64,000 nucleotides of DNA from Pseudoalteromonas arctica (lineage in GTDB: Bacteria > Pseudomonadota > Gammaproteobacteria > Enterobacterales > Alteromonadaceae): positions 62,001-126,000 of the forward strand of contig NZ_JABBMT010000005.1 of NCBI RefSeq assembly GCF_012927645.1, read 5' to 3'. Position numbers and translations under genes: made by a program. Positions 18,685-28,098 of this stretch are shown here, piece after piece. The stretch's first letter is position 1, and the number at the start of each line of letters is the position of its first letter. Below the pieces are notes generated by a model that saw only the letters and a program-made list of their open reading frames with translations, was not told the DNA's origin and ran no database searches.

Positions 18685-20166
18685 ATGAAAATAAAACGTT
18701 TTTTTGCTAAAGATATGCGTACCGCATTAAAAGAAGTGAAAGATGAACTCGGTGTAGATGCGGTGATCATGTCAAATAAAAAATTAGCTAATGGGGTCGA
18801 AATTGTGGCCGCGGTTGATTATGAAAAAACTGCCCCTAAAGTACCTGTACAGCCACAAACTACAACGGCGCAAGCAGCAACAAGTGCAAACTTTGTTAAA
18901 CCTGCGCCGCAACGTACACAGCCTGAGCCACAAGCGCCGGTCGCAGACAGCCTACAAGCATTATTAGAGCGCCAATCTCCTCGTCCGCGCTCACCTGAGC
19001 TTGCGTCTATGTTTAGCCAGTCAAGTATTGATACATCAACTCAGTATCAGCCACAGCAACAACCTCAAGTACAGCAAACTCGCCATCAACCACAAGCACA
19101 GAATGACTTTACTCGTCGCGAGACAGCACCGCGTCCAGAAACGCAAGCTCATAGCTTAGGTTTTGATGATGATATAGAAAGTGGTTTTGACGATTTAGAT
19201 ACTCCAACGCCAACAAAAAGTGTAGCCGAAACAGATGAAATCGCCGCGATGCGTGATGAAATGGCAGCGATGCGTCAATTACTTGAGTATCAAGTATCTG
19301 GCTTGATGCAACAAGACTTAGCGCGTCGCGATCCAACTCGCGCATGTATGATCGATCGTTTAGTCGGAATGGGTATCGACAGTGAAGTTGCAGAGCAAAT
19401 GGCCTGTTTCATTCCCGATGATGTTTCGCGTCAGCAAGCATGGCAAGCGCTATTGCAAATGGTTGAAAACCAAATGCATACTACAAATAATGAAATACTA
19501 CGCCAAGGCGGCGTATATGCACTTGTTGGTCCTACAGGGGTTGGTAAAACGACTACGGTTGCTAAACTTGCAGCCCTTGGTGCACAAAAATATGGCGCAG
19601 ATAAAGTTGCGCTTATTACCACTGATACGTACCGTATTGGCGCTTATGAGCAACTAGCCACTTATGGCCGTATTATTGGCTGTGGTGTAAAGCAAGTGAA
19701 AGATGCCAATGAATTAGCAGAAGTTTTATATCATTTACGAAATAAGCGTCTAGTATTAATAGATACGGCTGGAATGAGCCAACGTGATTTACGTTTAACC
19801 GAGCAATTAAATACGCTAATGCGTAATCAACGTGTCGATATTCGTAACTATTTGGTGCTCAGTGCCACAGCACAAATTAACGTATTGCAAGAGACTGTAA
19901 GACACTTTAAGAAAGTACAATTAAGTGGCTGTATTTTCACTAAATTAGATGAATCGCTAAGTTTAGGTGAGATTATTAGCATAGCGATTCAAAATCGCCT
20001 CCCAATAGGGTATCTTACTAACGGTCAACGCGTTCCTGAGGACATTCGGGTTGCTAATGCAGAGAAATTAGTAAAAAAAGCAGAACAATTGTATTTAAAA
20101 AGAACAAAAGCGCAACATTCACGACGTCAAGCAGTAGCGTCAAGCACAGTAGGGATGTATGATTAA
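18685..20166 (+). CDS. flhF: SRP-type GTPase FlhF, flagellar pole selection
   Basis: A 493-residue protein with an N-terminal B domain (MKIKRFFAKDMRTALKEVKD), a long Gln/Pro-rich variable linker (about 50-170) and an NG GTPase domain with GPTGVGKTTTVAKLA, DTYRIGAYEQ, LIDTAGMSQRD and TKLDE. FlhF marks the cell pole and recruits the first flagellar parts; FlhG, encoded next with an eight-base overlap, limits the number. Confidence 0.97.
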   Translation: MKIKRFFAKDMRTALKEVKDELGVDAVIMSNKKLANGVEIVAAVDYEKTAPKVPVQPQTTTAQAATSANFVKPAPQRTQPEPQAPVADSLQALLERQSPRPRSPELASMFSQSSIDTSTQYQPQQQPQVQQTRHQPQAQNDFTRRETAPRPETQAHSLGFDDDIESGFDDLDTPTPTKSVAETDEIAAMRDEMAAMRQLLEYQVSGLMQQDLARRDPTRACMIDRLVGMGIDSEVAEQMACFIPDDVSRQQAWQALLQMVENQMHTTNNEILRQGGVYALVGPTGVGKTTTVAKLAALGAQKYGADKVALITTDTYRIGAYEQLATYGRIIGCGVKQVKDANELAEVLYHLRNKRLVLIDTAGMSQRDLRLTEQLNTLMRNQRVDIRNYLVLSATAQINVLQETVRHFKKVQLSGCIFTKLDESLSLGEIISIAIQNRLPIGYLTNGQRVPEDIRVANAEKLVKKAEQLYLKRTKAQHSRRQAVASSTVGMYD

Positions 20167-21019
20167 CACAGTATTAGATCAAGCAAATGGCCTGCGTAAA
20201 ATGAGTCAAAACAATAATAACGGCGTTAAAGTTATCGCTGTCACCGGTGGTAAAGGTGGGGTTGGTAAAACGAACGTCTCACTAAATACTGCGATTGCGT
20301 TGGGTCAGCTCGGAAACCGAGTATTAGTACTGGATGCCGATTTAGGTTTGGCAAATTGTGATGTGATGTTGGGGCTGCGAGTAGAGCGTAACCTGTCTCA
20401 TGTATTATCAGGTGAATGTGAACTCGACGAAATTTTGGTAGAAGGTCCTGCAGGCATAAAAATAGTGCCCGCCACGTCTGGCTCACAAAGTATGGTTGAA
20501 CTTTCTCCCTCTGAGCATGCTGGTTTGATCCGTGCTTTTAGCGAATTAAATACCGAATTTGATATATTAATTGTTGATACTGCTGCCGGTATTTCTGACA
20601 TGGTGTTAAGTTTTTCGCGCGCAGCGCAAGATGTCATGGTAGTAGTATGCGATGAACCAACCTCAATCACCGATGCTTATGCACTCATTAAAGTATTAAG
20701 TCGCGAGCATGGTGTGTATAAATTTAAAATCGTGGCTAATATGGTACGCAGTATGCGTGAAGGTCACGAACTATTTGCTAAGCTCTCAAAAGTAACGGAT
20801 CGCTTTTTGGATGTCTCAATGGAGTTGGTGGCAACAGTCCCGTATGATGAAAATATGCGTAAAGCAACGCGTCGCCAGAAAGTGATTGTTGATTTATTTC
20901 CAAGTTCCCCTGCTGCAATCGCATTTAAAACATTAGCGACAAAAGCAGTTAAATGGCCTATACCTAATCAACCATCTGGTCATTTAGAATTTTTCATAGA
21001 AAAATTAGTAAACGGCTAA
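20159..21019 (+). CDS. flhG: Flagellar number regulator FlhG/FleN (MinD-like ATPase)
   Basis: A 286-residue MinD/ParA-type ATPase. The deviant Walker A (GGKGGVGKTNVSLN), DADLGLANCD and the C-terminal membrane-binding region are seen. The N-terminus carries DQANGLR, which matches the DQAxxLR helix known to stimulate the FlhF GTPase. FlhG keeps polar flagella at a set number and restrains FlrA-type activators. The older symbol is fleN. Confidence 0.95.
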   Translation: MINTVLDQANGLRKMSQNNNNGVKVIAVTGGKGGVGKTNVSLNTAIALGQLGNRVLVLDADLGLANCDVMLGLRVERNLSHVLSGECELDEILVEGPAGIKIVPATSGSQSMVELSPSEHAGLIRAFSELNTEFDILIVDTAAGISDMVLSFSRAAQDVMVVVCDEPTSITDAYALIKVLSREHGVYKFKIVANMVRSMREGHELFAKLSKVTDRFLDVSMELVATVPYDENMRKATRRQKVIVDLFPSSPAAIAFKTLATKAVKWPIPNQPSGHLEFFIEKLVNG

Positions 21020-21021
21020 CT

Positions 21022-21756
21022 ATGACGGCATCGGTGAATAAAGCGATGGGATATCAATCGACACAAAATTTAAATGTGATTGTTGAGCAACATGCTTCTT
21101 TAGTTAAAAAAGTGGCTTGTCATTTAATTGCTCGTTTACCCGCGAGTGTGCAACTCGATGATTTGATTCAATCGGGAATGATAGGGTTAATTGAAGCATC
21201 AAAGAACTTTGATGCGACTAAAGGGGCAAGCTTTGAAACCTTTGCAGGCATTCGTATCCGTGGTGCGATGCTGGATGAAATGCGCCGAGGTGATTGGGCT
21301 CCACGCTCAGTACACCGTAATAGCCGCAGAGTCGCTGAAGCGATTAGTGAGCTAGAAAGCAGCTTGAATAGAGAACCTAAAGACGGTGAAGTTGCTGAAA
21401 AACTTGATATTACGCTAGATGAGTACCATCATATTCTTAGTGATGTAAATTCAAGTAAAGTGTTAGGTATAGCAGACTTAGGGGTTGATGAAGATGCCAT
21501 CACCCCAGTGGGGCATGATTTAGCACTGGACAAGCCCTTTAATAACGTTAAAAATGAACGCTTTAATCAATCATTATTAACAGCTATACAATCTTTACCT
21601 GAACGAGATGGGTTAGTATTGTCGCTGTATTATAACGATGAAATGAATTTAAAAGAGATTGGACATATACTCGATGTAAGCGAATCGCGTGTGAGTCAGA
21701 TACATGGTCAGGCGATGATTAAGCTCAAAGCAAAAATCAATGACTGGATAAATTAG
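21022..21756 (+). CDS. fliA: Flagellar sigma factor FliA (sigma-28)
   Basis: A 244-residue sigma-28 protein with region 2 (DDLIQSGMIGLIEASKNFD and FETFAGIRIRGAMLDEMR), region 3 and region 4 helix-turn-helix (MNLKEIGHILDVSESRVSQI). It transcribes late flagellin, stator and chemotaxis genes and is normally held by FlgM, whose gene is not in this window. Two bases separate it from flhG. Confidence 0.97.
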   Translation: MTASVNKAMGYQSTQNLNVIVEQHASLVKKVACHLIARLPASVQLDDLIQSGMIGLIEASKNFDATKGASFETFAGIRIRGAMLDEMRRGDWAPRSVHRNSRRVAEAISELESSLNREPKDGEVAEKLDITLDEYHHILSDVNSSKVLGIADLGVDEDAITPVGHDLALDKPFNNVKNERFNQSLLTAIQSLPERDGLVLSLYYNDEMNLKEIGHILDVSESRVSQIHGQAMIKLKAKINDWIN

Positions 21757-21796
21757 TAGTAAGTAAATATAGGTTCAGACCTCACCGGAGGATGTT

Positions 21797-22180
21797 TTGG
21801 ATAAAAACATGAAAATTCTTGTTGTTGATGATTTTTCGACGATGAGACGTATTATCAAAAATCTGTTAAGAGATTTGGGTTTTACAAACGTACAAGAAGC
21901 TGACGACGGCTCAACAGCTTTACCGATGTTGCAGAATCAAGAATTTGATTTTGTAGTAACAGATTGGAACATGCCTGGCATGCAAGGAATCGATCTCTTG
22001 CGCGCAATTAGAGCCGATGACAGCCTGAAACATATCCCTGTTTTAATGGTAACAGCAGAAGCTAAAAAAGAACAAATCGTTGCTGCTGCACAAGCTGGTG
22101 TTAACGGCTATATCGTTAAACCATTTACAGCTGCAACACTGAAAACCAAATTGGAAAAAGTGTTTGAGCGTTTAGGTTAA
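21797..22180 (+). CDS. cheY: Chemotaxis response regulator CheY
   Basis: A single receiver domain of 127 residues. The acidic pocket (VVDDFSTM), the phospho-accepting Asp in VTDWNMPG, the switch Thr in VTAEAKKE and Lys in VKPFTAA are all in place. The TTG at 21797 is preferred as start: GGAGG sits five bases before it and 17 before the next ATG (21809). Phospho-CheY binds FliM to reverse the motor. Confidence 0.97.
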   Translation: MDKNMKILVVDDFSTMRRIIKNLLRDLGFTNVQEADDGSTALPMLQNQEFDFVVTDWNMPGMQGIDLLRAIRADDSLKHIPVLMVTAEAKKEQIVAAAQAGVNGYIVKPFTAATLKTKLEKVFERLG

Positions 22181-22197
22181 ATAAATAGGAGAGGCTT

Positions 22198-22962
22198 ATG
22201 CCAGCACCTGCTGCGCCTCAGATCAGTTTAGAACAAGCCCGTCAGCTTGTGGTTTACCTTGAAAATGGTGAACAAGATAAAGCTGATCAGTTAATTATTG
22301 ATGCGGCGTCAAAAGAGCAATCAGAATTATTTGCCGAGGTAGGCAAACTTACGCGTCAGCTGCATGATGCGTTGAAAAATTTTGAGCTTGATACACGTTT
22401 AGCTGATTTGACCAAAGATGCATTACCCGACGCTAAGCAGCGGCTTAACTATGTTATGGAAATGACAGAAAACGCTGCTAATAAAACCATGGATGCCGTA
22501 GAAGCAAGTTTACCCATTGCCCAACAGCTTGCAGATGACATTTCAGACATTAAACCCACTTGGGATCGTTTAATGAACCGTGAAATTGAGCTAGGTGAAT
22601 TTAAAACACTGTGCCATAGCTTAGATAAGTTCATGAATAGTTCGCAAACTAAAACGGATGAGTTGCAAGGGCTCATGACCAATGTCTTGATGGCACAAGA
22701 TTTTCAAGATTTAACCGGTCAAGTGATCCGTCGGGTTATCGAGCTTGTTAGAGAAGTAGAAGACAGCTTGATCCACTTGTTGACAGCATTTGGCAGCCAA
22801 GACGATAGCGACACAAAAACAATCGCAGCAGTCATTGAAAAACCGCCTGCTGAAAATACACTTGCAGGCCCTGAAGGGCCAATTATTGATAAAGAATCTC
22901 GTGATGATGTTGTCTCAGGACAAGATGATGTGGATGATTTATTATCAAGCTTGGGCTTCTAA
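22198..22962 (+). CDS. cheZ: CheY-P phosphatase CheZ
   Basis: A 254-residue helical protein. The catalytic segment MAQDFQDLTGQVIRRVIELV contains the Gln that attacks CheY-P, and the acidic C-terminal tail (DDVDDLLSSLGF) is the CheY-tethering peptide. It lies between cheY and cheA as in other gammaproteobacteria. Confidence 0.96.
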   Translation: MPAPAAPQISLEQARQLVVYLENGEQDKADQLIIDAASKEQSELFAEVGKLTRQLHDALKNFELDTRLADLTKDALPDAKQRLNYVMEMTENAANKTMDAVEASLPIAQQLADDISDIKPTWDRLMNREIELGEFKTLCHSLDKFMNSSQTKTDELQGLMTNVLMAQDFQDLTGQVIRRVIELVREVEDSLIHLLTAFGSQDDSDTKTIAAVIEKPPAENTLAGPEGPIIDKESRDDVVSGQDDVDDLLSSLGF

Positions 22963-22976
22963 GAGGAGAAAACTGC

Positions 22977-25163
22977 ATGAGCTTTGAAGTCGATGAAGAT
23001 ATTTTACAAGATTTTCTAGTAGAGGCTGGAGAAATTCTTGAGCTTTTGTCAGAACAGCTGGTGGAGCTTGAAAATAACCCAGATGATACCGAATTACTCA
23101 ATGCAATTTTCCGTGGTTTTCATACGGTAAAAGGCGGCGCAGGCTTTTTAAGCATGACTGAACTAGTTGATGCTTGCCATGGTGCAGAGAACGTTTTTGA
23201 TTTATTGCGCCAAGGTGTTCGTAAAGTTAATTCCGAGCTGATGGACGTGATTTTGCAAGCACTCGATACTATCAACGAAATGTTTGCGACCATTCAAAGT
23301 AGAGAAAAACCAGAACCTGCAAATCCAGAATTACTCGCTGTTTTACATAAATTGGGGCTACCGCCAGCTGCTGAAGAATTAACTGGCAGTGCAGAACCTG
23401 CAGACGATATCCCTGTTGTTGATGCTGATGCTATTTTAGATGATTCTGACGATCCATTTGCATTAGACTCATTATTTGATGGTCAAATTGATAGTGATCA
23501 AAAAGATGTTCAAATCGATGAAATATCAGAAGATGAATTTGAAAGTCTGCTTGATGAGCTGCACGGAAAAGGGCAGAGTCCTATAACGCCAACAGCTACT
23601 GTCAGCAATGAGTCATCAAATAGTGACATTACTGATGATGAATTTGATAATTTATTGGATGAATTGCATGGCATTGGTAGCTTCGGTCTAGTTAGTAATA
23701 AAGACACTGAAAGTGCTGCGCCTAAACCGACCCACGCGTCCTCAGTTGCGACTAAAAGTAATGCGCCAGATGAAATCAGCGATGATGAATTTGAAGCTTT
23801 ACTTGATGAATTACATGGCAAAGGCAGTGCGCCACAAGCAGTAGCTGAGACTGAGCCAACACCCGCTAAAAAAGCAGTAGCACCAGTTGCCGCAGCTAAA
23901 CCAGTACCCAAACCAGCAGTGTCAGAGCCTGTGAAAGCGACTGAAAAATCTGCACCAGCTCCAGCGACAGCTGCTGCTAAAAAAGCAGCTCCTCCACAAA
24001 CTGACACGACGGTGCGTGTTGATACAAAGCGACTTGATCAGATAATGAATATGGTCGGGGAACTTGTGCTAGTGCGTAATCGTTTAGTCAGTTTAGCGAC
24101 CAATACAGAAAGTGAAGCAATGGGTAAAGCCATTTCAAACCTTGATGTAGTAACTGCGGACTTGCAAGGTGCGGTGATGAAAACGCGGATGCAACCGATC
24201 AAGAAAGTGTTTGGTCGCTTCCCCCGCGTAGTACGTGATTTAGCCCGCAGTTTGAAAAAAGACATCAATTTATTACTTGTGGGTGAAGAAACGGATTTAG
24301 ATAAAAACTTAGTTGAGGCATTGGCAGATCCTTTAGTTCACTTGGTGCGTAACTCTGTAGACCATGGTATTGAAATGCCTGATGTACGTGAAGCTGCAGG
24401 AAAAGCAAGAGCAGGGACTGTAACTTTATCAGCATCTCAAGAAGGTGATCATATTTTGCTTACCATTCGTGATGATGGTGCAGGTATGGATCCAGAAAAG
24501 CTGAAAAAAATAGCTATTAGTAAAGGAGTGCTTGATCACGAACAAGCCGCTCGATTATCTGATACAGAAGCCTATAACCTTATTTTTGCACCAGGCTTTT
24601 CTACTAAAGAACAGATCTCTGATATTTCGGGCCGTGGTGTGGGTATGGATGTGGTGAAAACCAAAATTACTCAACTAAATGGTTCTGTGAGTATTCAATC
24701 TGAGCTAGGTGTAGGTACAATCCTAGAAATTAAAGTTCCATTAACGTTGGCTATTTTGCCGACACTAATGGTGGTTGTCGGTGAGCAAACATTTGCACTA
24801 CCACTGGCTGGTGTTAATGAAATATTCCATCTAGACCTTACTAAAACGAATGTAGTTGATGGTCAATTAACCATTATTGTTCGTAAGAAAGCACGACCAC
24901 TGTTTTATTTAGAACATTGGTTAGTTAAAGGCGCTGATAGATCATTACGCAAAGCTCAAGGCCATGTTGTAATTGTACAAATAGGTACGCAACAAGTTGG
25001 TTTTGTAGTGGATTCATTGATTGGTCAAGAAGAAGTTGTTATTAAACCGCTTGATGCTTTACTACAAGGGACACCTGGTATGGCAGGTGCAACGATCACG
25101 TCTGACGGTGGTATAGCGCTAATCTTAGATGTGCCAAACTTGCTAAAACACTACGCAGGTTAG
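22977..25163 (+). CDS. cheA: Chemotaxis histidine kinase CheA
   Basis: A 728-residue kinase: phosphotransfer domain with His49 (FRGFHTVKGGAGF), a long variable region, then dimerisation (from about 347), ATPase (DHGIEMPD, DDGAGMD, GRGVGMDVV) and CheW-like P5 domains. In place of a clear CheY-binding P2 domain the variable region holds three copies of an acidic motif, x-I-(S/T)-(E/D)-D-E-F-x-x-L-L-D-E-L-H-G, at about 182-199, 217-235 and 266-284, followed by an Ala/Pro/Lys-rich linker. These probably correspond to the polar localisation (LID) element described for CheA proteins of bacteria with ParC/ParP. Confidence 0.97.
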   Translation: MSFEVDEDILQDFLVEAGEILELLSEQLVELENNPDDTELLNAIFRGFHTVKGGAGFLSMTELVDACHGAENVFDLLRQGVRKVNSELMDVILQALDTINEMFATIQSREKPEPANPELLAVLHKLGLPPAAEELTGSAEPADDIPVVDADAILDDSDDPFALDSLFDGQIDSDQKDVQIDEISEDEFESLLDELHGKGQSPITPTATVSNESSNSDITDDEFDNLLDELHGIGSFGLVSNKDTESAAPKPTHASSVATKSNAPDEISDDEFEALLDELHGKGSAPQAVAETEPTPAKKAVAPVAAAKPVPKPAVSEPVKATEKSAPAPATAAAKKAAPPQTDTTVRVDTKRLDQIMNMVGELVLVRNRLVSLATNTESEAMGKAISNLDVVTADLQGAVMKTRMQPIKKVFGRFPRVVRDLARSLKKDINLLLVGEETDLDKNLVEALADPLVHLVRNSVDHGIEMPDVREAAGKARAGTVTLSASQEGDHILLTIRDDGAGMDPEKLKKIAISKGVLDHEQAARLSDTEAYNLIFAPGFSTKEQISDISGRGVGMDVVKTKITQLNGSVSIQSELGVGTILEIKVPLTLAILPTLMVVVGEQTFALPLAGVNEIFHLDLTKTNVVDGQLTIIVRKKARPLFYLEHWLVKGADRSLRKAQGHVVIVQIGTQQVGFVVDSLIGQEEVVIKPLDALLQGTPGMAGATITSDGGIALILDVPNLLKHYAG
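23517..23829 (+). repeat. Three acidic motif repeats in cheA
   Basis: The DNA encodes three near-identical motifs, each with DEF-x2-LLDELHG as core, spaced 36 and about 49 residues apart. The first and third are most alike (ending HGKGQ and HGKGS). The intervals differ in sequence, so this is repetition of the binding motif and not a recent tandem duplication. Confidence 0.9.
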
Positions 25164-25180
25164 TCCAATTCTTATCTTAT

Positions 25181-25206
25181 TGTGGGAGCTAAATATGGCT
25201 CTCACA
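25181..25206 (+). other. Stem-loop between cheA and cheB
   Basis: Arms 25181-25189 and 25198-25206 form nine pairs (one G-U) with an eight-base loop. No T-run follows. It could trim expression or stabilise mRNA between cheA and cheB, which are separated by an unusually wide gap for this operon. Confidence 0.4.
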
Positions 25207-25231
25207 GATAAAATTTAACAAGAGTATGCCA

Positions 25232-26374
25232 ATGGCAGTTAAAGTTTTAGTTGTTGATGATTCAAGTTTCTTTCGCCGCAGAGTGAGCGAAATACTCGAG
25301 CAAGATAAGGATATCGACGTAATTGGTTTTGCGGTAAATGGCCGAGATGCGGTCGATAAAACAGCTCAACTACGCCCAGATGTGATCACCATGGATGTTG
25401 AAATGCCCGTGCTTGATGGCATTAGTGCTGTAAAAGAAATCATGGCAGCAAATCCAACCCCTATTCTGATGTTCTCATCACTGACGCGTGATGGCGCAAC
25501 AGCAACCTTAGATGCACTTGATGCGGGTGCTTTAGATTTTTTACCGAAAAAATTTGAAGATATTGCTCGTAATAATGAAGATGCGATTAAGTTATTACAA
25601 AATAAAGTAAAAGAAATTGGACGCAAGCGGCTTTCACGCTTTAGTCGGCCGACACCGACACCGACACCGACACCAGCCGCTCCCGTATCTGCGGGTACAA
25701 CAAGTCGCCCTGCGATAACTCAACCAGATCGAAGCTTTAACCGTAGTGCAGCACCAGCGACTAATAGTGCAGCGAACACTCGGGCTTCAGGAAAGAAATA
25801 TCAAATAGTTGCAATAGGTACTTCAACTGGAGGACCTGTTGCACTGCAAACAATCCTGACTCAGTTGCCCGCTAATTTTCCGCATCCCATTTTGTTAATA
25901 CAGCATATGCCAGCTGCGTTTACGCCAGCATTTTCCGCACGTTTAAATGGCTTGTGCAAAATAAAAGTAAAAGAGGCGCAACAAGGTGATCGATTAACCC
26001 CTGGTGTCGCTTATTTAGCGCCGGGCGGTCAACAAATGTTGATTGAGGGGCGAGCTGGAAATCGTTCTTTACGTGTTTTTGAAGACGATAGTGCCCGGAT
26101 CACCTATAAACCAAGTGTTGACGTTACTTTTGCTAGTATAGCCAAATCGTTCCAAGGTGATGTATTAGCTGTGGTACTTACAGGCATGGGCGCTGATGGA
26201 CGAGACGGTGCAAGAATGCTTAAACAAGCCGGCGCTACTATTTGGGCACAAGATGAAAAAACCAGTGTGGTATATGGTATGCCACAAGCGGTTGCTAACG
26301 CAGGGTTATCATCTGCAAGCATTGCGCTTGAAGACGTTGCTAATCGGTTAGTTCGAGAGATTGGTTGTGGATAA
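25232..26374 (+). CDS. cheB: Chemotaxis methylesterase CheB
   Basis: A 380-residue response regulator/methylesterase. Receiver with Asp55 (TMDVEMP), a linker beginning with a Thr-Pro repeat, then the esterase domain with Ser in GTSTGGP, His in QHMP and Asp in MGADGRDG. It demethylates chemoreceptors for adaptation. I use ATG 25232 because AGAG lies seven bases before it; ATG 25226 would be too close. No cheR is present in the window. Confidence 0.96.
   Translation: MAVKVLVVDDSSFFRRRVSEILEQDKDIDVIGFAVNGRDAVDKTAQLRPDVITMDVEMPVLDGISAVKEIMAANPTPILMFSSLTRDGATATLDALDAGALDFLPKKFEDIARNNEDAIKLLQNKVKEIGRKRLSRFSRPTPTPTPTPAAPVSAGTTSRPAITQPDRSFNRSAAPATNSAANTRASGKKYQIVAIGTSTGGPVALQTILTQLPANFPHPILLIQHMPAAFTPAFSARLNGLCKIKVKEAQQGDRLTPGVAYLAPGGQQMLIEGRAGNRSLRVFEDDSARITYKPSVDVTFASIAKSFQGDVLAVVLTGMGADGRDGARMLKQAGATIWAQDEKTSVVYGMPQAVANAGLSSASIALEDVANRLVREIGCG
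25649..25672 (+). repeat. Four-copy 6-bp microsatellite in cheB linker
   Basis: CCGACA is repeated four times, encoding Thr-Pro pairs between the receiver and esterase domains. The unit keeps frame, so copy-number change would alter linker length only. Confidence 0.9.
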
Positions 26375-27131
26375 GTTGTCGTTTCTAGGCCTGTTCGTTG
26401 CACTTTTGGCGATTGGTTATGGCTACTCACTAGAAGGCGGTGTTGTGAGTGCTTTATTTAATGGTCCAGCATTAATTATTGTGTTGGGCGGTACGTTAGG
26501 TGCTGTAATGCTACAAACACCAGCAAGTACGTTTAATAAAGCATTAAGAATAAGTCATTGGGTATTTTTCCCTCCAAGTTATGATATCAACAGAGCAATT
26601 GAGCAAGTTAAAAGTTGGTCACAAAAAGCTCGCCAAGAAGGATATTTAGCACTTGAAGAAATAGCATTAACCCATCCGGATCCATACGTTGCTAAAGGTT
26701 TGAGTTTACTGATTGATGGCAACAGTGAACAAAAACTCAGAGACACACTAGAAATTGATCTGTTGCTAGAAAGGGAGCGATTGCTGGAAGCCAGCCGGGT
26801 GTATGAGGCGTTAGGCGGTTACAGTCCTACTATCGGTATTTTAGGCGCCGTACTTGGTCTGATCCAGGCGATGTCATTTATCACTGAACCTGAAAAATTA
26901 GGTGCTGGGGTTGCGACGGCTTTTCTTGCGACTATTTATGGGGTTGGCTTAGCAAATTTACTGTTTTTACCCATGGCTAACAAGCTCAAACAACAAGTAG
27001 AACAAAAGATGCTGTTTCATGAGTTATTAGCTGAAGGAATTATTGCCATGAGCCAAGGTGATAGCCCTGTCAATATTGAGCTGAAACTTGAAGCGTATCG
27101 TGTCGAGCGTCCAAGTCAGTTACAAGAATAA
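26367..27131 (+). CDS. motC: Flagellar stator protein MotC (MotA/PomA family)
   Basis: A 254-residue MotA-family protein with four membrane helices. The conserved proline region before helix 3 ([20 protein letters not shown]) and the cytoplasmic charged loop are present. The GTG at 26367 gives the usual MDKLSF start; the TTG at 26361 only adds two residues. It overlaps the end of cheB. Gene order cheB-motC-motD-parC-parP-cheW matches Pseudomonas aeruginosa, where MotC/MotD form the second stator. Confidence 0.92.
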   Translation: MDKLSFLGLFVALLAIGYGYSLEGGVVSALFNGPALIIVLGGTLGAVMLQTPASTFNKALRISHWVFFPPSYDINRAIEQVKSWSQKARQEGYLALEEIALTHPDPYVAKGLSLLIDGNSEQKLRDTLEIDLLLERERLLEASRVYEALGGYSPTIGILGAVLGLIQAMSFITEPEKLGAGVATAFLATIYGVGLANLLFLPMANKLKQQVEQKMLFHELLAEGIIAMSQGDSPVNIELKLEAYRVERPSQLQE

Positions 27132-27136
27132 TTATT

Positions 27137-28090
27137 ATGATACGCCGTCGACTTCGTCACCCATCGACCAAAAGTCAGCATACAGAACGTTGGCTAGTGT
27201 CGTACGCTGATTACATGACTATCATGTTTGCATTTTTTGTGGTGATGTATGCGATTGCGATTAATAAAGAAGAAAGTTTCCAAATTTTATCTGATTCGCT
27301 AGGGCAGGTTTTTGATAAATCAGCTCGCCAGTATAGTCAAGAAGGTCAAGGTGTGACGGGGACCGGTTTATTAACCGATAGAGTGACTCCTGAAAACGAA
27401 CTGCTGTTTGGTGAAAGTATTCAAAAGCAAGAAGCTGGCCCAGAGTTATTGGATGGGCAAAGCGATACTAGTAACATAAAACAAAAACACTTAGGCAAAC
27501 CTTTAGATAGCTTATTAACTAAATTACAATCGGCCTTGATCGATGAAATACGTGATGGTGAAGCAAGTCTAGAGTTACATCAAGACTGGTTAATCATTGA
27601 ATTAAGCTCAGGAATGTTATTTTCTAGCGGCAGTGCAGTGGCGCATCAACGCGCGAAAGCAGTGATAAAATTAGTGAACGATATTATTGCCCCAGTTGAT
27701 AACTACGTCAGAGTGCGTGGTTATACAGATAATGAAACTATTCATAATGAAATGTTTCGTTCTAATTGGGAGCTATCGGTTGCAAGAGCGACCTCGATTT
27801 TAGTCGAACTTGATGCATTAGGTATCAACCCTGCGCGCATGGCCATTGAAGGATATGGACAGTATTCCCCCTTTGCCGACAATGATACAGAGCAAGGGCG
27901 TGCTGAAAATCGTAAAGTAGTCGTTGCATTATCAAAATATGGTTTGCCACCCAAGCCCATTGTTACAACCGAGCAACCAGCAACTGAAGCAGAGCAACCA
28001 ATTGAGTTGCCAAGTGATGATAACACTATTAAAGTGATCCAACTCCCACACGGTGGTATACGAATTACAACGCGCAACGAACAAAAATAA
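27137..28090 (+). CDS. motD: Flagellar stator protein MotD (MotB family)
   Basis: A 317-residue MotB-type protein: one membrane helix with the ion-binding Asp25 in SYADYMTIMFAFFV, a plug/linker, and an OmpA-like peptidoglycan-binding domain (RGYTDNETIHNEMF, NWELSVARA). It forms a stator with MotC. The coupling ion cannot be decided from sequence. A Pro/Glu-rich tail follows the OmpA domain. Confidence 0.92.
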   Translation: MIRRRLRHPSTKSQHTERWLVSYADYMTIMFAFFVVMYAIAINKEESFQILSDSLGQVFDKSARQYSQEGQGVTGTGLLTDRVTPENELLFGESIQKQEAGPELLDGQSDTSNIKQKHLGKPLDSLLTKLQSALIDEIRDGEASLELHQDWLIIELSSGMLFSSGSAVAHQRAKAVIKLVNDIIAPVDNYVRVRGYTDNETIHNEMFRSNWELSVARATSILVELDALGINPARMAIEGYGQYSPFADNDTEQGRAENRKVVVALSKYGLPPKPIVTTEQPATEAEQPIELPSDDNTIKVIQLPHGGIRITTRNEQK

Positions 28091-28098
28091 GGTGTGAT

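Noticed and set aside
23510..24007. 165-codon minus-strand open frame inside cheA
   Set aside because: It is opposite the cheA linker and motif repeats; low-complexity Ser/Ala/Gly composition fits an antisense shadow.
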